NCBI RefSeq assembly: GCF_018812025.1
Contig: NC_063054.1
Span: 26,728,856-26,792,855, forward strand
Length of the DNA: 64,000 bases
Direction: 5' to 3'
Source: Megalobrama amblycephala
Taxonomy: Eukaryota; Chordata; Actinopteri; Cypriniformes; Xenocyprididae
How positions within the stretch are numbered: position 1 is the first letter of the stretch; the number at the start of each line of letters is the position of its first letter. The translations under genes were made by a program, and so were the position numbers. Of this stretch, positions 49,626 to 61,520 are shown piece by piece. The notes below the pieces were generated by a model. That model was not told the origin of the DNA. It searched no databases and saw only the letters and a list, made by a program, of their open reading frames with translations.

Positions 49626-51370
49626 AAGCAGAGCTTATCTTTTCGGTATTTGAGAAAACTCAAGTGAGATTTAAATTTAGTCTACTATCCTACATCAAAT
49701 GCAAAGAGGAAGTTGATGGAAAATGTTCTGAATTTTTTTTTTTTTTAATCTAAAAATATCTAAAAATGAAACTTTAAATATTATTTGAATATGAATAGAG
49801 CTAAATAATTATTTTTACTAGAGGCTACTAATCACAATAAGCATACGTTACCCAGTACTTTAAACTTAAGTTCCAAATGAAAAATAAACTGCAATTCCAA
49901 GAGGGTCAAGAATAAAATATGAATAAAATTACATTTTTCATAAACTATGACAATAATTTAAAAAATACTGGAGGGAAAAAAGGTTATATTAAATGTATAT
50001 GATTATATAAAAGAGGGTTTCATGCCTAATAACACTGCAAACAGCCTTTCAGTCATGCATACTCATTATGCTCCAGTACCTAATACTAACACTAGGTGGC
50101 GGGCTTGTATTAATGGAGAGATGTTCACGCCCTCAGTACTTCTTCCATTGTACGGTTCATGTCATAAGCACTGTACTTTTATTTATAGTAGAGCAAAGTC
50201 CAAAGGGCAATGAAGTTAAATGTCATTAATAATGTAAAATTGCATCACTGTACTCGCAGTAAACCAGTACCCATGTGTTATTACAGACTTCTGTTCAAAC
50301 TCAAATCACACACACACAGGAGGACATCTCTCTGTAATTATACCCAAACTAACAGCAGTGCTCGTAAACAACCCTGCATTTTAAACTAATCCACACAAGA
50401 CCACACACATACCTCAACTTACATTCCTATCCTAAATTTGATTATATAATATGGTTACTTATGAATTCATACAACAGATGGGACATCACAGAGCCTTTCG
50501 GTGCACAAACACTCTGATCAAGTTCACGTTTTACAGGAACCCATAATATTCAACCTCTATCCTAAACCAGAACCAACTTTTCGCAAGTGAGATATTTAAA
50601 ATTGTCTATTTATCTTTTTTCTGTACTTCTCTTTTCATGTTATGTAACTGCAGTAGCTCTGTATATATATATATATGAGTGTGTGTGTGCGTATGTTTCC
50701 ACTCCCAAGCATCTTTGGGAGCAAATGGTTTCCAGCTGCCAGAGCTTATTTCCAATGGTGAAACGGTGACACTATACGTTTGTCCACCTTTTGCTCACTT
50801 CCTAAACCCCGCAGTCTCACACGTAACCCATTCAACATGCTTCTCGACAGAATAATGACACTTTTCAGACAGATAATGCATTTTTCTCAAGTCTGAAGGC
50901 CATTTTCTTAACATAAATGGTAAAAAGATGCGGAAAGAACAAAAATTAGACAACATAAAAATGTAACCAGGTGCCCACAGCAAGATTAAAAGCAGGTCCA
51001 GATGGAATCTTGGCTTTTTTTGTGCTAAAAATCTGTGAAATTGATTTAAATATGTTAAAATGCGTTGAACAGAACTACTGGCCTGCATTCTAATATTCAA
51101 ATTAGTCCAAAGCTGCATCCAAATATCCCTAGGCAAAAAGCAGAGCCAAATCAAGTCCCTTTAAGACAAGTCATTTCACTCGGCAGCCATCTTTGAAACA
51201 CCTCTCGGGCATGCAAGTGCAACTCTTATCTCTTTGAATGGGGAAACATCAAATTCTCCAAAGCTGTTTGCCAAGCTTTCGATTAAATTTCATATATGTA
51301 ATCACCAATGAAATCTGACAACAACTGTCTCATAAATTTTGTTTCTAAACGCTCAAATCATGACAAAAAA
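49626..51370. other. Intergenic DNA downstream of ddx1, no gene seen
   Basis: AT-rich sequence with a short (TA)n at 50660-50675 and no exon-like segment that I can support. Confidence 0.5.
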
Positions 51371-51486
51371 CAGTATTTTTCAGGCTGGATCAAGCTAATG
51401 CGCATGCGCAGACCTAAATGCGCTTGTCTTGTGCCTCATTTTGGAGGCGTGTGTCTGACTGTTTCTATAGAAACCAGTGCTTCTAA

Positions 51487-53123
51487 GGGCCGTTTCATAG
51501 TCAACGCATCTGTACCAAGCGGCAACCTCCCCCAGTCTCTCGTGAAGCCAATACGGAAGTGACTTAAACTGCGATTCATCGACTGGCCGCTAGGGACAGG
51601 CTCCAAAAGAGAGCAGAATCTCATAGAGTCCCATGTTAAATTGACCAAGTTTATAGCAGAAAAAAACATGTTTGCACGTTGGTTCAAATTGTGGTTTTGG
51701 TCTATACTGCTAATGTTGCCCTTCATGACAACTCTGAGGGGGGTGAATTTTTTTCTAACTCATTCGTTTAAATTATATTAAGCCTTAAAGTTCTGCATAA
51801 TTAAGGGCGTGGTCACTTGAGTGACAGGTATATTGCGCTGCTGTCTGTGAGCCGTCATGTTACCTCAGCTGCCGCTGAATTTGGCATCTCAGCCGTATTT
51901 GTGCTCGATTATTTTATACAATTATAAAATATGGCTTGCTGCATAATATTTGAGACTGATGTGTGTCTGTGTAGATGTGCATGCATGGGGAAGAGACACA
52001 GAACACACGTTGTTGGATCGTGGCATTGGCTGAAAGTTTTGATTGTGAGATTTACTGCAATGACAATGGCGGGAGGATATCAAAATCCGACAGCACTGCT
52101 TGGATATTATAACTAAAACTGCTGCACTATTTTGAAAAAAATATATACTTTGGACACGGGCTCATGTGTTTGTTAGATACGATCGTATACAGTTTTGCAA
52201 CATAAACGCTGCTCAGATTGCATCCTTTCTTGACGAACGATGACAGAGAGCAGATCATTCAGAAGAAATGTGACATGTTTTTTTGTTTTGCAATGGACAC
52301 TCATATTTTACCCAAGTGCCACAGATTGGATTCATCTCGCGATCTCTATTTCATTATAAAGGTATGAAGTCCCATTTGATTTTCCATGTTGTTATTTGCA
52401 CATCCAACACTGGTCTATAAATATATCTTAAAAAAAAAAAAAAAAAAAACACCGTAGATTGACAGTAAACATTTAGAACTTTCTAGTGATAAAACTTATC
52501 TTCATTAATATTTTAGATCGTATCTAAGATAGATAGATAGCTCCTTTGCTGCTAACATGGTCACGTCGAGCTAGGCGGTCGTGGTTTCAGCAACCAGTCG
52601 CATCAGCTCAAACCACCTCCCCGCCTCTTTGCCCATTTTCAGTTATCCTAGTTTTTGATACGCGACGCGCCGATGCACGCAATACTATGCGTTGTCGGTG
52701 GGGGCGACATTGCAAGTATTGTACATTAATTCAAGTATATTGTGTTTACAGAAGAAGAAGGTTTGAATACAATGGCGGGCGAAGAGGAAAAATTATGGGA
52801 ACTTATACGTATTCATCCTGATCTCTTTTTTGATTTAAAGGGCGAACATACCACCGTCTATCTCTGCGTTGCCTTTGTTGCCGCCGATGTAAAATCAGCA
52901 ACAGAATACACTCCTCTTCAGTTGCCATTTTGATCTGAATATCACGTGACCCGACTCTACTAATATCACCCGACTCTACTACCCCCTGTTGCGTGAGCGG
53001 TGTATTGCATACACGCATCGCCCGTGACGCTTGCGTCCACTGTTTAGACTATGAAAGGGAGCGCGTCGCTCGCATCGCTCGCGTTGCTTGCTTGCGTTTC
53101 TCGCGTTGACTATGTAACGGCCC
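51487..53123 (+). mobile_element. PIF/Harbinger-like element, 1,637 bp, TAA target duplication
   Basis: Termini GGGCCGTTTCATAGTCAACGC and, inverted, GCGTTGACTATGTAACGGCCC fit PIF/Harbinger-type ends. TAA flanks both sides (51484-51486, 53124-53126), the three-base duplication this superfamily makes. Removing it rejoins CTTCTAA to CGGCCGCTGC, exactly the reverse complement of the uninterrupted arm at 54060-54080. No DDE transposase is seen, but a MADF-like frame survives. It contains another repeat (ACTGGCCGCTAGGGACAGGC, ~51580). Confidence 0.8.
52772..52933 (+). pseudogene. MADF-like N-terminal frame within the Harbinger-like element
   Basis: The reading begins MAGEEEKLWELIRIHPDLFF. The EEKLxELIRxHPxLFD pattern is that of MADF/Myb-like DNA-binding partners encoded by PIF/Harbinger transposons and their domesticated relatives. 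The match fades after ~22 residues and the frame stops at 52933, so it is a degraded fragment. Confidence 0.55.
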
Positions 53124-53462
53124 TAACGGCCGCTGCAGTGACGCGATGATTTTACCAGTCGGTGATTTGCATAGACATGATGTCTATGGTGATTTGCCCT
53201 TATTTAGAAGGCGGGACTTATTCCACCATATTGTGTGTTGCACTTTCTCCTATGACTTTCTCCCATTCAAAACAATACGAGTGACACGTCTTGTGTTATT
53301 CTATAGTCTTTGGCCAAATTCATGATATTCGTGAACAGTATTCATAAAATAGTATTCATAACTTTCATAAAACGGTAGTACCTGGATGACCTACTACTTC
53401 CAGTGAGATTCTAGACACTTTTCTTTCCCATGAGGCCACTGGCGAGGATTTGCGAAAAGGAA

Positions 53463-53648
53463 TCACTGAAATTAGGCTTGTTCGAGAAGCATCGGCGCTG
53501 CGCAGACCGTTCGGCGTATGACATCAAAGTACCGCGAGAGTGATTGGAGAGCATTCAGCTCCCTGTGCTTTTGAATCGCTCTCGCGGTACTTTGATGTCA
53601 TACGCCGATCGGTCTGCGCAGCGCCGATGCATCTCGAAAAAGCTTAAT
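53463..53648. repeat. Near-perfect inverted repeat, ~75-80 bp arms
   Basis: Left arm: GCATCGGCGCTGCGCAGACC, CGGCGTATGACATCAAAGTA, CCGCGAGAG. Right arm: CTCTCGCGGTACTTTGATGT, CATACGCCGATCGGTCTGCG, CAGCGCCGATGC. The arms extend outward through TGAAATTAGGCTTGTTCGAG / CTCGAAAAAGCTTAATTTCA. The loop is ~35 bp. Confidence 0.9.
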
Positions 53649-54195
53649 TTCAGTGAAAAGACACAACCAAAGACTATAGACGGTTCACTCCTATTACTTA
53701 TGAATGGGAGAAACTGCAACAGGCAATATGGCGGAACACGTCCTGCCTTCTAAGTAAAAGAGTTGATTGATAAAGTCATTGCATCACTGCAGCTGCACTT
53801 AGAAGCTCTGGTTCCCATAGAAACCTGAGACTTGAGCTTAGAACTGCACATGCGCATTGTCTAGTCTAGCCTGAAAAATATGGCTGCTGAGTGAACAGAC
53901 TTTCCTTGAAAGCAAAGAATATACACAAAGACTATAGAATAACACAAGACGTGTCACTCTTATTGTTTTGAATGGGAGAAAGTGCAAGGCGCAATATGAT
54001 GGAATAAGTCCCGCCTTCTAAATAAGAGCCAATTGCTGACTGGTAAAGTCATCGCATCACTGCAGCGGCCGTTAGAAGCACTGATTTCTATAGAAACAGT
54101 CAGACTCGCGCCTCCGAAATGAGGCACAAGAGACGTGCATTAGCTTGATCCAGCCTGGTTGTTTATGAGTCTCTTGTTTGTCCTGAGTAGTTAAA

Positions 54196-54905
54196 CGAGT
54201 CGGGGGGTGAAAACTTTTTAACAGGATGAAGATGTCCAAATTTCTCTTATTTCGTTGAAATATAATTTTTTTCATTTACTACTGCCCTTCGGAAGAAACA
54301 GAAGATACTTGCATGTTTCCCGGAAGACAGATTAAATACAATATACCTTGATCTTCAAATTCCAAAAGTTTTCACCCCCCGACTCATAATGCACCGTGTT
54401 TCCTTCTGGAGCATCAGTGAATGTTTGAACCTTTTTTAATAGTTGTGTTTGAGTCCCTCAGTCGTCCTCAGTGTGAAACGATGGATCTCACAATCATAGA
54501 GTCACTGCTGGAAAGGGTTCAAATATGCAAAAGATGCTGGAAAATCAAAGATTATGCAGGACCTGGAGGATTTTTCTGAAGAACAGAGCTCAGTTTAACT
54601 GCTCAGGACAAACAAGAGACTTATAAACAACCTTCACAAAACATAAAAACAGTGGTAGATCATCCAAGTAACAACACATGAAGAATCAAGGGTTCACATA
54701 CTTTTGAACTGGGTCATTTTAATAAATTCAGCTATTTTTTTGTCTTATGGATTATATGTAAACATCTTTTATGTAAAATATCTTACTCAGGAAAGTACTA
54801 AATAAAAAACAACATGCATTTTGTATGATCTCTCTTATTTTGTTACAATTATTCACATTTTCACAGATTCTGCAAGTGGTTCACAAACTTTTTCTTGTAA
54901 CTGTA
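54196..54905 (+). mobile_element. Cyprinid DNA-element copy (ACCCCCCGACTC ... GTAACTGTATGT)
   Basis: Landmarks GAGCATCAGTGAATGTTTGA, GAGTCCCTCAGTCGTCCTCA, AGGATTTTTCTGAAGAACAG and AACATGCATTTTGTATGATC occur in the order of a known dispersed fish repeat. Inverted GAGTCGGGGGGTGAAAACTT and AAGTTTTCACCCCCCGACTC sit at ~54200 and ~54366. Confidence 0.6.
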
Positions 54906-54999
54906 TGTTAGCCTTCAGGTTATGAATAGGCTGGTGTGTTCCAAAACAATGACAAAATTCGCATTTAGGAGATATAAGCATTCAAAACTTACAGTCTTT

Positions 55000-55612
55000 C
55001 TAAAATGGATCATGTATTTTCATGACATCACATTGCACTTCAGCATATCTTCAGATCAACTGTCCAATCAAATGCTCTCTAGAATCTGAAGTGTCCCGCC
55101 CCCTACTACACTATCAACAGACACTGAAGCTGCGGCTGAAATCGGTCATTTGCTCACACATTTACTAGTTTCTACATGGTGAATGACACATAATGCACAA
55201 TATAGAGAATAGGGAACGATTCAGACAGTGTATATATGCTTTCCATTGACGCAAATGAAGTCCGTTAGTGTCATGTGAACTGCCTCAGCGCGAGCTGCTC
55301 TGGTCCAGAGACACGAGAGCACAGAGCAGATCATATCCGCAGAATGAATTCTGAGTTTGAATTCTGCACATAATGCTGAATTTTAAAGTGATATAGAGGG
55401 CATTAGGAGGAGAAACGGTTAGAGATTATAAGGAAACAGAGGTTTTACCAAGTTTAACAGCTCTGGCTGAGCTGTGGTATAAACGAAACGCTATTGGCTA
55501 TTTTTAAAAAGGGGCGGGGCTGTTCGCTATGTCTTCCTGTTTCAGTTGAAATTACATCAACACATTGAATAATGCTGCGTGTTCCAAGACACTTCAGCGG
55601 GCCTTTAACTAG
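55000..55612. mobile_element. Probable MITE ending GCGGGCCTTTAA
   Basis: GC-richer sequence (CAGACACTGAAGCTGCGGCT) ending with GACACTTCAGCGGGCCTTTAA. The left side includes CTTCAGCATATCTTCAGATC. The left terminus is not clear. Confidence 0.4.
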
Positions 55613-57001
55613 TGTATGATATATTAATTATTTTGAGAATTAATCACATAATGGTCTATAATATACTATGTTGAGATTCAATTGCATAATACATGTAGCT
55701 TCCGTTCACAGTCAGAGTTTATACTATTGATATTTTGTAACAATTGTGTCATTTTATTTTTCTCCAACAACTTATAAGCATATAGAATGGTGCATAAAAA
55801 AAATTCATAAGTAGAATAGGGGTTTAAATAATAAATCAGCTCCATAGTGATCAAGGGCTTAGTGCGTTTCATTTAAACCTCATGCACGAGTTCCGCCAGT
55901 AGTGGGCACTCATACAGCGTAAGCAATGACGCACATCCGAGTCCACAAGACGGAGGGAAGTTATCAAGCGAAGGGCATAAAAATTTGGAGTGGAACACAT
56001 GCCTTTGACACAACTGACGCCATAGGTCACGACAGTGGCAACGTGGCGGATACGGAATTTCATTAATACATTCATATAGACTACTTTTTTAACAGTCACA
56101 AAGTTTAAAACCAAATGTAGTACCTTCTAAACAGTATGGTATGCGATTTTGGAGGCAGTGCATATATTTCATAAATGAGCTCACAAAGGGCGGGGCTTAT
56201 GGAACGTAGTGATTTACAGGCATTCAGTTTCAGTTGAAAATGTCGAGTCAAGCAGCTAAATAAGTTCAGTCACATTCCAGGAAGCTGTTACCGGTAAATT
56301 CTCCACCTTTCTGTACACAGTTTTGACTGTTGTGAGGGATTTATGTTGGAGCGACGGATTACAGTTAAAAAACAAGACACAGGAAGTCCCGCCTACCCAC
56401 CCCATAGGGCATTTCCTCTGCACCTGGTAATGAGAAATGCCCCTGTGGCAGGTAACACAGATCAAATATGTTCAGTGTCTTGAGTGAGTTTATTTTACAG
56501 CATATGTGGTGTAAAAAAAATTTAACAATTGTGTTAGAACATTGCCTAGAAAAAAGTTCTCCCACAGTCCTCCTCCTCCCTCATACTTACTGTATCAAAC
56601 ACACTGTGGTACATGTGTGAGTGATGCTTTGGTTATGCTGATCCAAAGACCTGAGGTAAATTTTCTACTTGAGTTAGGCAACATGCCTTGATGATTCAAA
56701 TGTTTCTCAGTAAGAGCAGATTTTCACACAGTACAGGAGACAGGAGGAGATAAAGAACACGGGAAGTGCTATCCAATGGGAATTATTATGATTTAGCTAC
56801 TGTAATCATGATTGACTATGACTCTCAACAGTTTTAATGGTGTTTTACTTCTGTATGTGTGTATGAACTCTCAGAGTCACCCCTGAGGCTAAAGGAAAGG
56901 TGCACTGAATCAATCTGACAGCATGAGTCACTGCTAAAGAGAGAGAGAGAGAGAGACTACAAAAACTGTTACTAAGAGCACAATCTAAAAGTTTTGAGTC
57001 C

Positions 57002-57325
57002 GTTGTTTTATTACTACTTTTATTGAGCAAGGACACATTAATTTGAACTAAAGTGACAGTAAAGGCATTTACAAAAATGTTTTATATCAAACAAATTCAG
57101 TTCTTTTGAACTGTCTACTCATCATAGAATCCTGAAAAAAAAAAAAAAAAAAAGATTTACGTTTTCCACAAAAATATCAACCAGCGGCTTTCAACATTGA
57201 TAATACAAAGAATGTTTCTTGGGCACCAAATCAGCATATTAGAATGATTTCTGAAGGATCATGTGACACTGAAGATGGGAGTAATGGCTATACTTAAAAA
57301 TTTAGTTTTGCCATCACAACAACTA
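57002..57325 (-). repeat. CAAAAGTTTGGGGTC repeat, minus copy
   Basis: Landmarks TTGAACTAAAGTGACAGTAA, TTCAACATTGATAAT, GGGCACCAAATCAGCATATT and AAGGATCATGTGACACTGAA. Confidence 0.7.
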
Positions 57326-58008
57326 ATTATATTTTGAAATGTCATAAAGCATGTAAATAAATATGGTAAACAAGGATTGAAGACTCTTGTATTAGAGTGT
57401 ATATATTATAATGCTTGCATTACTTAAAACAGTGCTGATATGATGTGTGGGAAAATCAATAGAAACTATAGTGTCATGTGATATATACCATATAAATAAA
57501 TACTTGGATGTTTACTAAATAAAAAAATAAGACTCCAAAGAATAGCCTTTCTTTTCATTCAGCATCACCTGATGACAGAGAGAGGAGGAGAGAGGAGGAA
57601 GGAGGAGGAGAGGGGAGGAGAAAGGGGTGGGAATACTCATAAATGCCGAAGTCTTGAACTGTGCCCACATTAAACGGAACAGTCAGAGTTTAGTTTGTCA
57701 CTAATGAATGGTTTATCTCATTTCTCTCGATCTCTCCCTCTCTCTTTCTCCCTTTTCCATACCCATGGGTGACATTCACAAATGTGCTTTGATCTGCTGC
57801 CAGACAGCACAAAAGAGTACTCCAGGGAGATGAGAGAAGAAGGGAAAGGAAAGGAGGAGAGAGAAGGAGGAGTAAATGGATTTCAGTTACTGTAAGTCTT
57901 TAAAACTCCAGTTCCCTCAGGGATCTCTGGAAAAACTGCAACCCAGAGCTTAAACCTACCTGACTGAGACTTTCTTTATAAAGGGTGGGTCAATCGGTCA
58001 GTTGTTCA

Positions 58009-58105
<97 letters not shown>

Positions 58106-58155
58106 CGGACAGATGATAGAATGATAGATCTAGACAGATTAACAGACAGACAGAC

Positions 58156-58210
<55 letters not shown>

Positions 58211-58276
58211 CGGACAGATGATAGAATGATAGATTTAGACAGACAGATTAACAGACAGACAGACAGACAGACAGAC

Positions 58277-58315
<39 letters not shown>

Positions 58316-58363
58316 CGGACAGATGATAGAATGATAGATTTTGACAGACAGATTAACACAGAC

Positions 58364-58427
<64 letters not shown>

Positions 58428-58480
58428 GATAGAATGATAGATTTAGACAGACAGATTAACAGACAGACAGACAGACAGAC

Positions 58481-58558
<78 letters not shown>
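58009..58558 (+). repeat. (GATA)n/(GACA)n array with ~105 bp higher-order period
   Basis: (GATA)n blocks alternate with GGACAGATGATAGAATGATA and AGACAGACAGATTAACAGAC spacers. The landmark GATGATAGAATGATAG falls at 58112, 58217, 58322 and 58425, spacings 105, 105 and 103. GATA/GACA composition is of the Bkm type. Confidence 0.97.
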
Positions 58559-58769
58559 CATCTTGATGATTAAATGAATCTAAATGAATCTGATCAGGTC
58601 TGGCCTGCTCCTGTCCTGTTACTCACACCAGAAGACAGATCAACAGCCCACCCAACTAACCGCTACACTACTTAACTACCCATTCATATTACCTGTCTAG
58701 GCTGACAAAGTTTCAGAGAGCTTGTGAAAAAGTTGATTTGGTGCTTTAAGAACATTCCTTTGACTCATC

Positions 58770-58858
58770 ACTCTGTGTCGGTGAGGATGACCCTAAACCC
58801 AGCATGAACTTTGACTCCTCACCCGAACCCTTCCAGGCCGACCCGCTCAGAGCACTGT
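58770..58858 (+). other. Exon-like 3'-terminal segment, unassigned
   Basis: In one plus frame this reads VGEDDPKPSMNFDSSPEPFQ then ADPLRAL and TGA. It is unique-looking, GC-balanced sequence unlike the surrounding repeats. A possible acceptor (AAACCCAG|CATGAAC) lies inside it. No upstream exon found. Confidence 0.2.
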
Positions 58859-59160
58859 GACCGTCCGGCAGAGAGGACTCACGCTCATCCGTCTAACGAT
58901 CTGTCTGTTTCTGCACTGTTGTCTACTGCTGTGCTCATGTGTCTCTGTTGCTCTGTCTCTTCTCAAAGGCCAACTCTCATCCATCATTCCGTCTCTTTCT
59001 GACTCTCTGTCAATACTGAACTCACTCTTTCACTGACCTCTCATTCAATCCCTCATTCATTTCTTTTTTGTGTCCTCTGTCTGCATTGATGCAATGCCGT
59101 TGCCCCTTGTTTCACTCTACTTGATCAGTTAGTTAGTTTGTTCACTGCATTATGAGTTAA

Positions 59161-59945
59161 ATGTTTTTAACTGGGTTAAATGTTAGCCCAACCTGCTGGG
59201 CAGTTTTATTTAACCCAAATATTATTTAAAAATTACTCTATGGCTTTCTTAAAATGAACCCAAAATAGGTTGGAAATTAAAAATCAGACAATAATAACTA
59301 GAGGCAAAAATAATATGAACAAATGTGAACAATTACTAATAAGCTATTAAAGGATTAGTCCACTTTTAAATAAAAATTTCCTGATAATTTACTCACCCCC
59401 ATGTCATCCAAGATGTTCATGTCTTTCTTTCATCAGTCGAAAAGAAATTAAGGATTTTGATGAAAACATTCCAAGATTATTCTCCTTGAACGCGGCGCCA
59501 GTTTCATTTTTTTTTTTCGTAAGTAGAATAGGGAAGGCGTAGGACATACAGTGTAAGCGTTTTGAAGAATGCGGAAAGCGGAAGTACGTGCAAGGTGATA
59601 TTTTGTGTTTATAAAGCCTATACATTTGTATTTTTTTTTCTAAAATGACCGGTTGTTTCGCTAGATAAGACCCTTATTTCTCGTCTGGTATCATTTAAAG
59701 CCCTTTGAAGCTGCACTGAAACTGTCATTTTGACCTTCAACCGTCTGGAGGCCATTGAAGCCCACTATAAGGAGAATAATCCTGGAATGTTTATTGTTTA
59801 ATTATTTTTATTAAACATATTAATAAATGTTAATTTCCAACCTATTTTGGGTTCATTTTAAGCAAGCAATACAGTAATTTTTAAACAGTAGTTGAATTAA
59901 ATAAAACTACCCAGCAGGTAGGGCAAACATTTAACCCAACCGCTG
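59161..59945. mobile_element. Long-inverted-repeat element with a nested TTAA MITE
   Basis: Arms of ~120 bp: left GTTAGCCCAACCTGCTGGGC ... AAAATGAACCCAAAATAGGT, right ACCTATTTTGGGTTCATTTT ... ACCCAGCAGGTAGGGC. A second element, AGGATTAGTCCACTTTTAAA after TTAA (59347-59350), occupies ~59351-59797. Confidence 0.75.
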
Positions 59946-60177
59946 GGTTTGTCCATTTTCAACCCAACTTGGGTTGTTTTTAACCCAGCAGTTTTAGAGT
60001 GTAACATACTGTTTCTTTACAAAAGAAAAACAATCAAATAGTTGACACAAGAGTGAGCAAATAATAACAGAACTGTGAACTATCGCTTTAAATACTGCTA
60101 TAGGATCCTTTCATTCACAGCAATTGAAACTAAAAGTGTTAAGGCAGATTGCACAACCAACCCACGCACACACTCAC

Positions 60178-60316
60178 CTAGACAACTCAATACCTTGTCT
60201 CTGATTTCACCCAGAACATATTGCTCCACCGCCTCATCTGTCAGTAGTGGGATGGAGAGATGACTGGCGCCTAAATCATAGCAGCTGTGTCTGCAGCTAA
60301 CGGCCCCCGAGCTCAT
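60178..60316 (-). CDS. Possible coding exon of an unidentified gene
   Basis: From an ATG at 60316 the minus strand reads MSSGAVSCRHSCYDLGASHL, SIPLLTDEAVEQYVLGEIRD, KVLSCL and then a strong donor, G|GTGAGTG, at 60178. The frame stays open upstream of the ATG for ~17 codons, so this could be internal. Composition and helical, acidic content look coding. I do not recognise the protein and found no partner exon, so it may be chance. Confidence 0.3.
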
Positions 60317-60779
60317 TAACGACAGGATCTGGACCAGCGCGACAGCCCCTATATCTCACTCACTGAAGCTAGCCGTTAGCCTTAGCGATAAGATCCCCTA
60401 ACGCCCACTGGGGTTAGATGATACTTTGGTGCATGTCGGTTTTGGTGGTAACTGGATGAGGATAGAAAGAACGAATTTAAGAGAAAGAAGCACTGCAGAG
60501 TCTAGACTGAAAAATGAGCACAAATTGAGTATGCTACAACATTAGGGTTGTAACCACTCTGAACGGGATGCATCCTGAGGGTTGCCTGAAAAATCACAGC
60601 TGATCCGTTCTGTGATTTTATATTTGATTTAATAAATAGAGATATGTCTAAATATACACGTCAAAACATTTTGAAAACCGGTAGCATTCAGATATTCATT
60701 CTTACTGTTTTCCATTAAAATAGTAATATACTGTTGAAAACAATGCATTCTGAAATATACTGTGAATTAACAGCACTCT

Positions 60780-61520
60780 GTGTTCCAAATCACACCCTAT
60801 ACCCTCATTCACTATTCCCTACATTAGTTCACTAATATAGTCCATGAAAACAAATGAATGAATTCAGACACTGATGAACACCTGCTGTTAACAAGCAGAA
60901 TCACTGAAGGAAAGAGAATCAAAAAGAACAGAAAAAAGATTATATCAACTGAAGTTAAAAGAAGATATTAAATCTCTCAAGATCTGTTTAAACAACTCCA
61001 CAAACAGCATTACCAGCTTCACTTATTACTATCCAGATTGACTTTATTCTGTCATTTGTCTACAGACGTTAAAAAGTTGAGGTTTAGATGTTGATGATGT
61101 ATTGTTTCGTTTGACAAGCAGAGAAACAAGTTATGCTGCATGTTGCTTTATTTAAAGGCAGTAACTGTGTAGTTACTGATGCAGTGTCAATCTCTTTGCT
61201 AAGTACTTTAGCACATACATGTATGCTATTGCTAGCTAATGATGAACCGCAAAGATTTGAGTTAGTCATGTTTTTTATTATTTCAGTTTTATATTAAAAA
61301 TATTCCTTTTCAGTGGACTCAAATGAAGTTCACAGTGCTAACCGTAAATACTACTTTTTAAACTCAAACTGTTTGAAGCAATCAGTTTTCCAAATGAAAT
61401 GAGTTCCCTTCCATTGCATTTTTACAGTAACATACTGTAAAAAAGGAAAGTTGTAAATTACTGGCAATCTTGTTGCCAGTAGATTACCGTTATTTTACAG
61501 CACAGTTTTTTACAGTGTAA
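60780..61520. repeat. Probable dispersed DNA element, TTTTACAGTAACATACTGTAA end
   Basis: The right side carries the inverted TACAGTAACATACTGTA and GGCAATCTTGTTGCCAGTAG typical of a fish repeat. Boundaries are uncertain. Confidence 0.35.

Larger units (their letters stand above)
51371..54170. mobile_element. Large inverted-repeat element with GGCTGGATCAAGCTAATGC ends, interrupted by a Harbinger-like insertion
   Basis: Left CAGGCTGGATCAAGCTAATG ... TGAGGCGTGTGTCTGACTGT-like sequence ... AAACCAGTGCTTCTAA is inverted at 54060-54165 (TTAGAAGCACTGATTTCTAT ... GAGGCACAAGAGACGTGCAT ... GCTTGATCCAGCCTG). Inner segments (AATGGGAGAAA, GCGGGACTTATTCCACCATA) also occur in inverted pairs at 53190-53290 and 53970-54020. 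The left arm is split at 51486. Confidence 0.65.

Noticed and set aside
55869..56114. 81-codon minus-strand frame
   Set aside because: Unremarkable composition, no splice context, no recognisable family.
57783..57898. Short plus-strand frame starting MCFDLLPDSTKEYS
   Set aside because: Only ~37 codons running into an AGG/GAA purine-rich repeat; no homology recognised.
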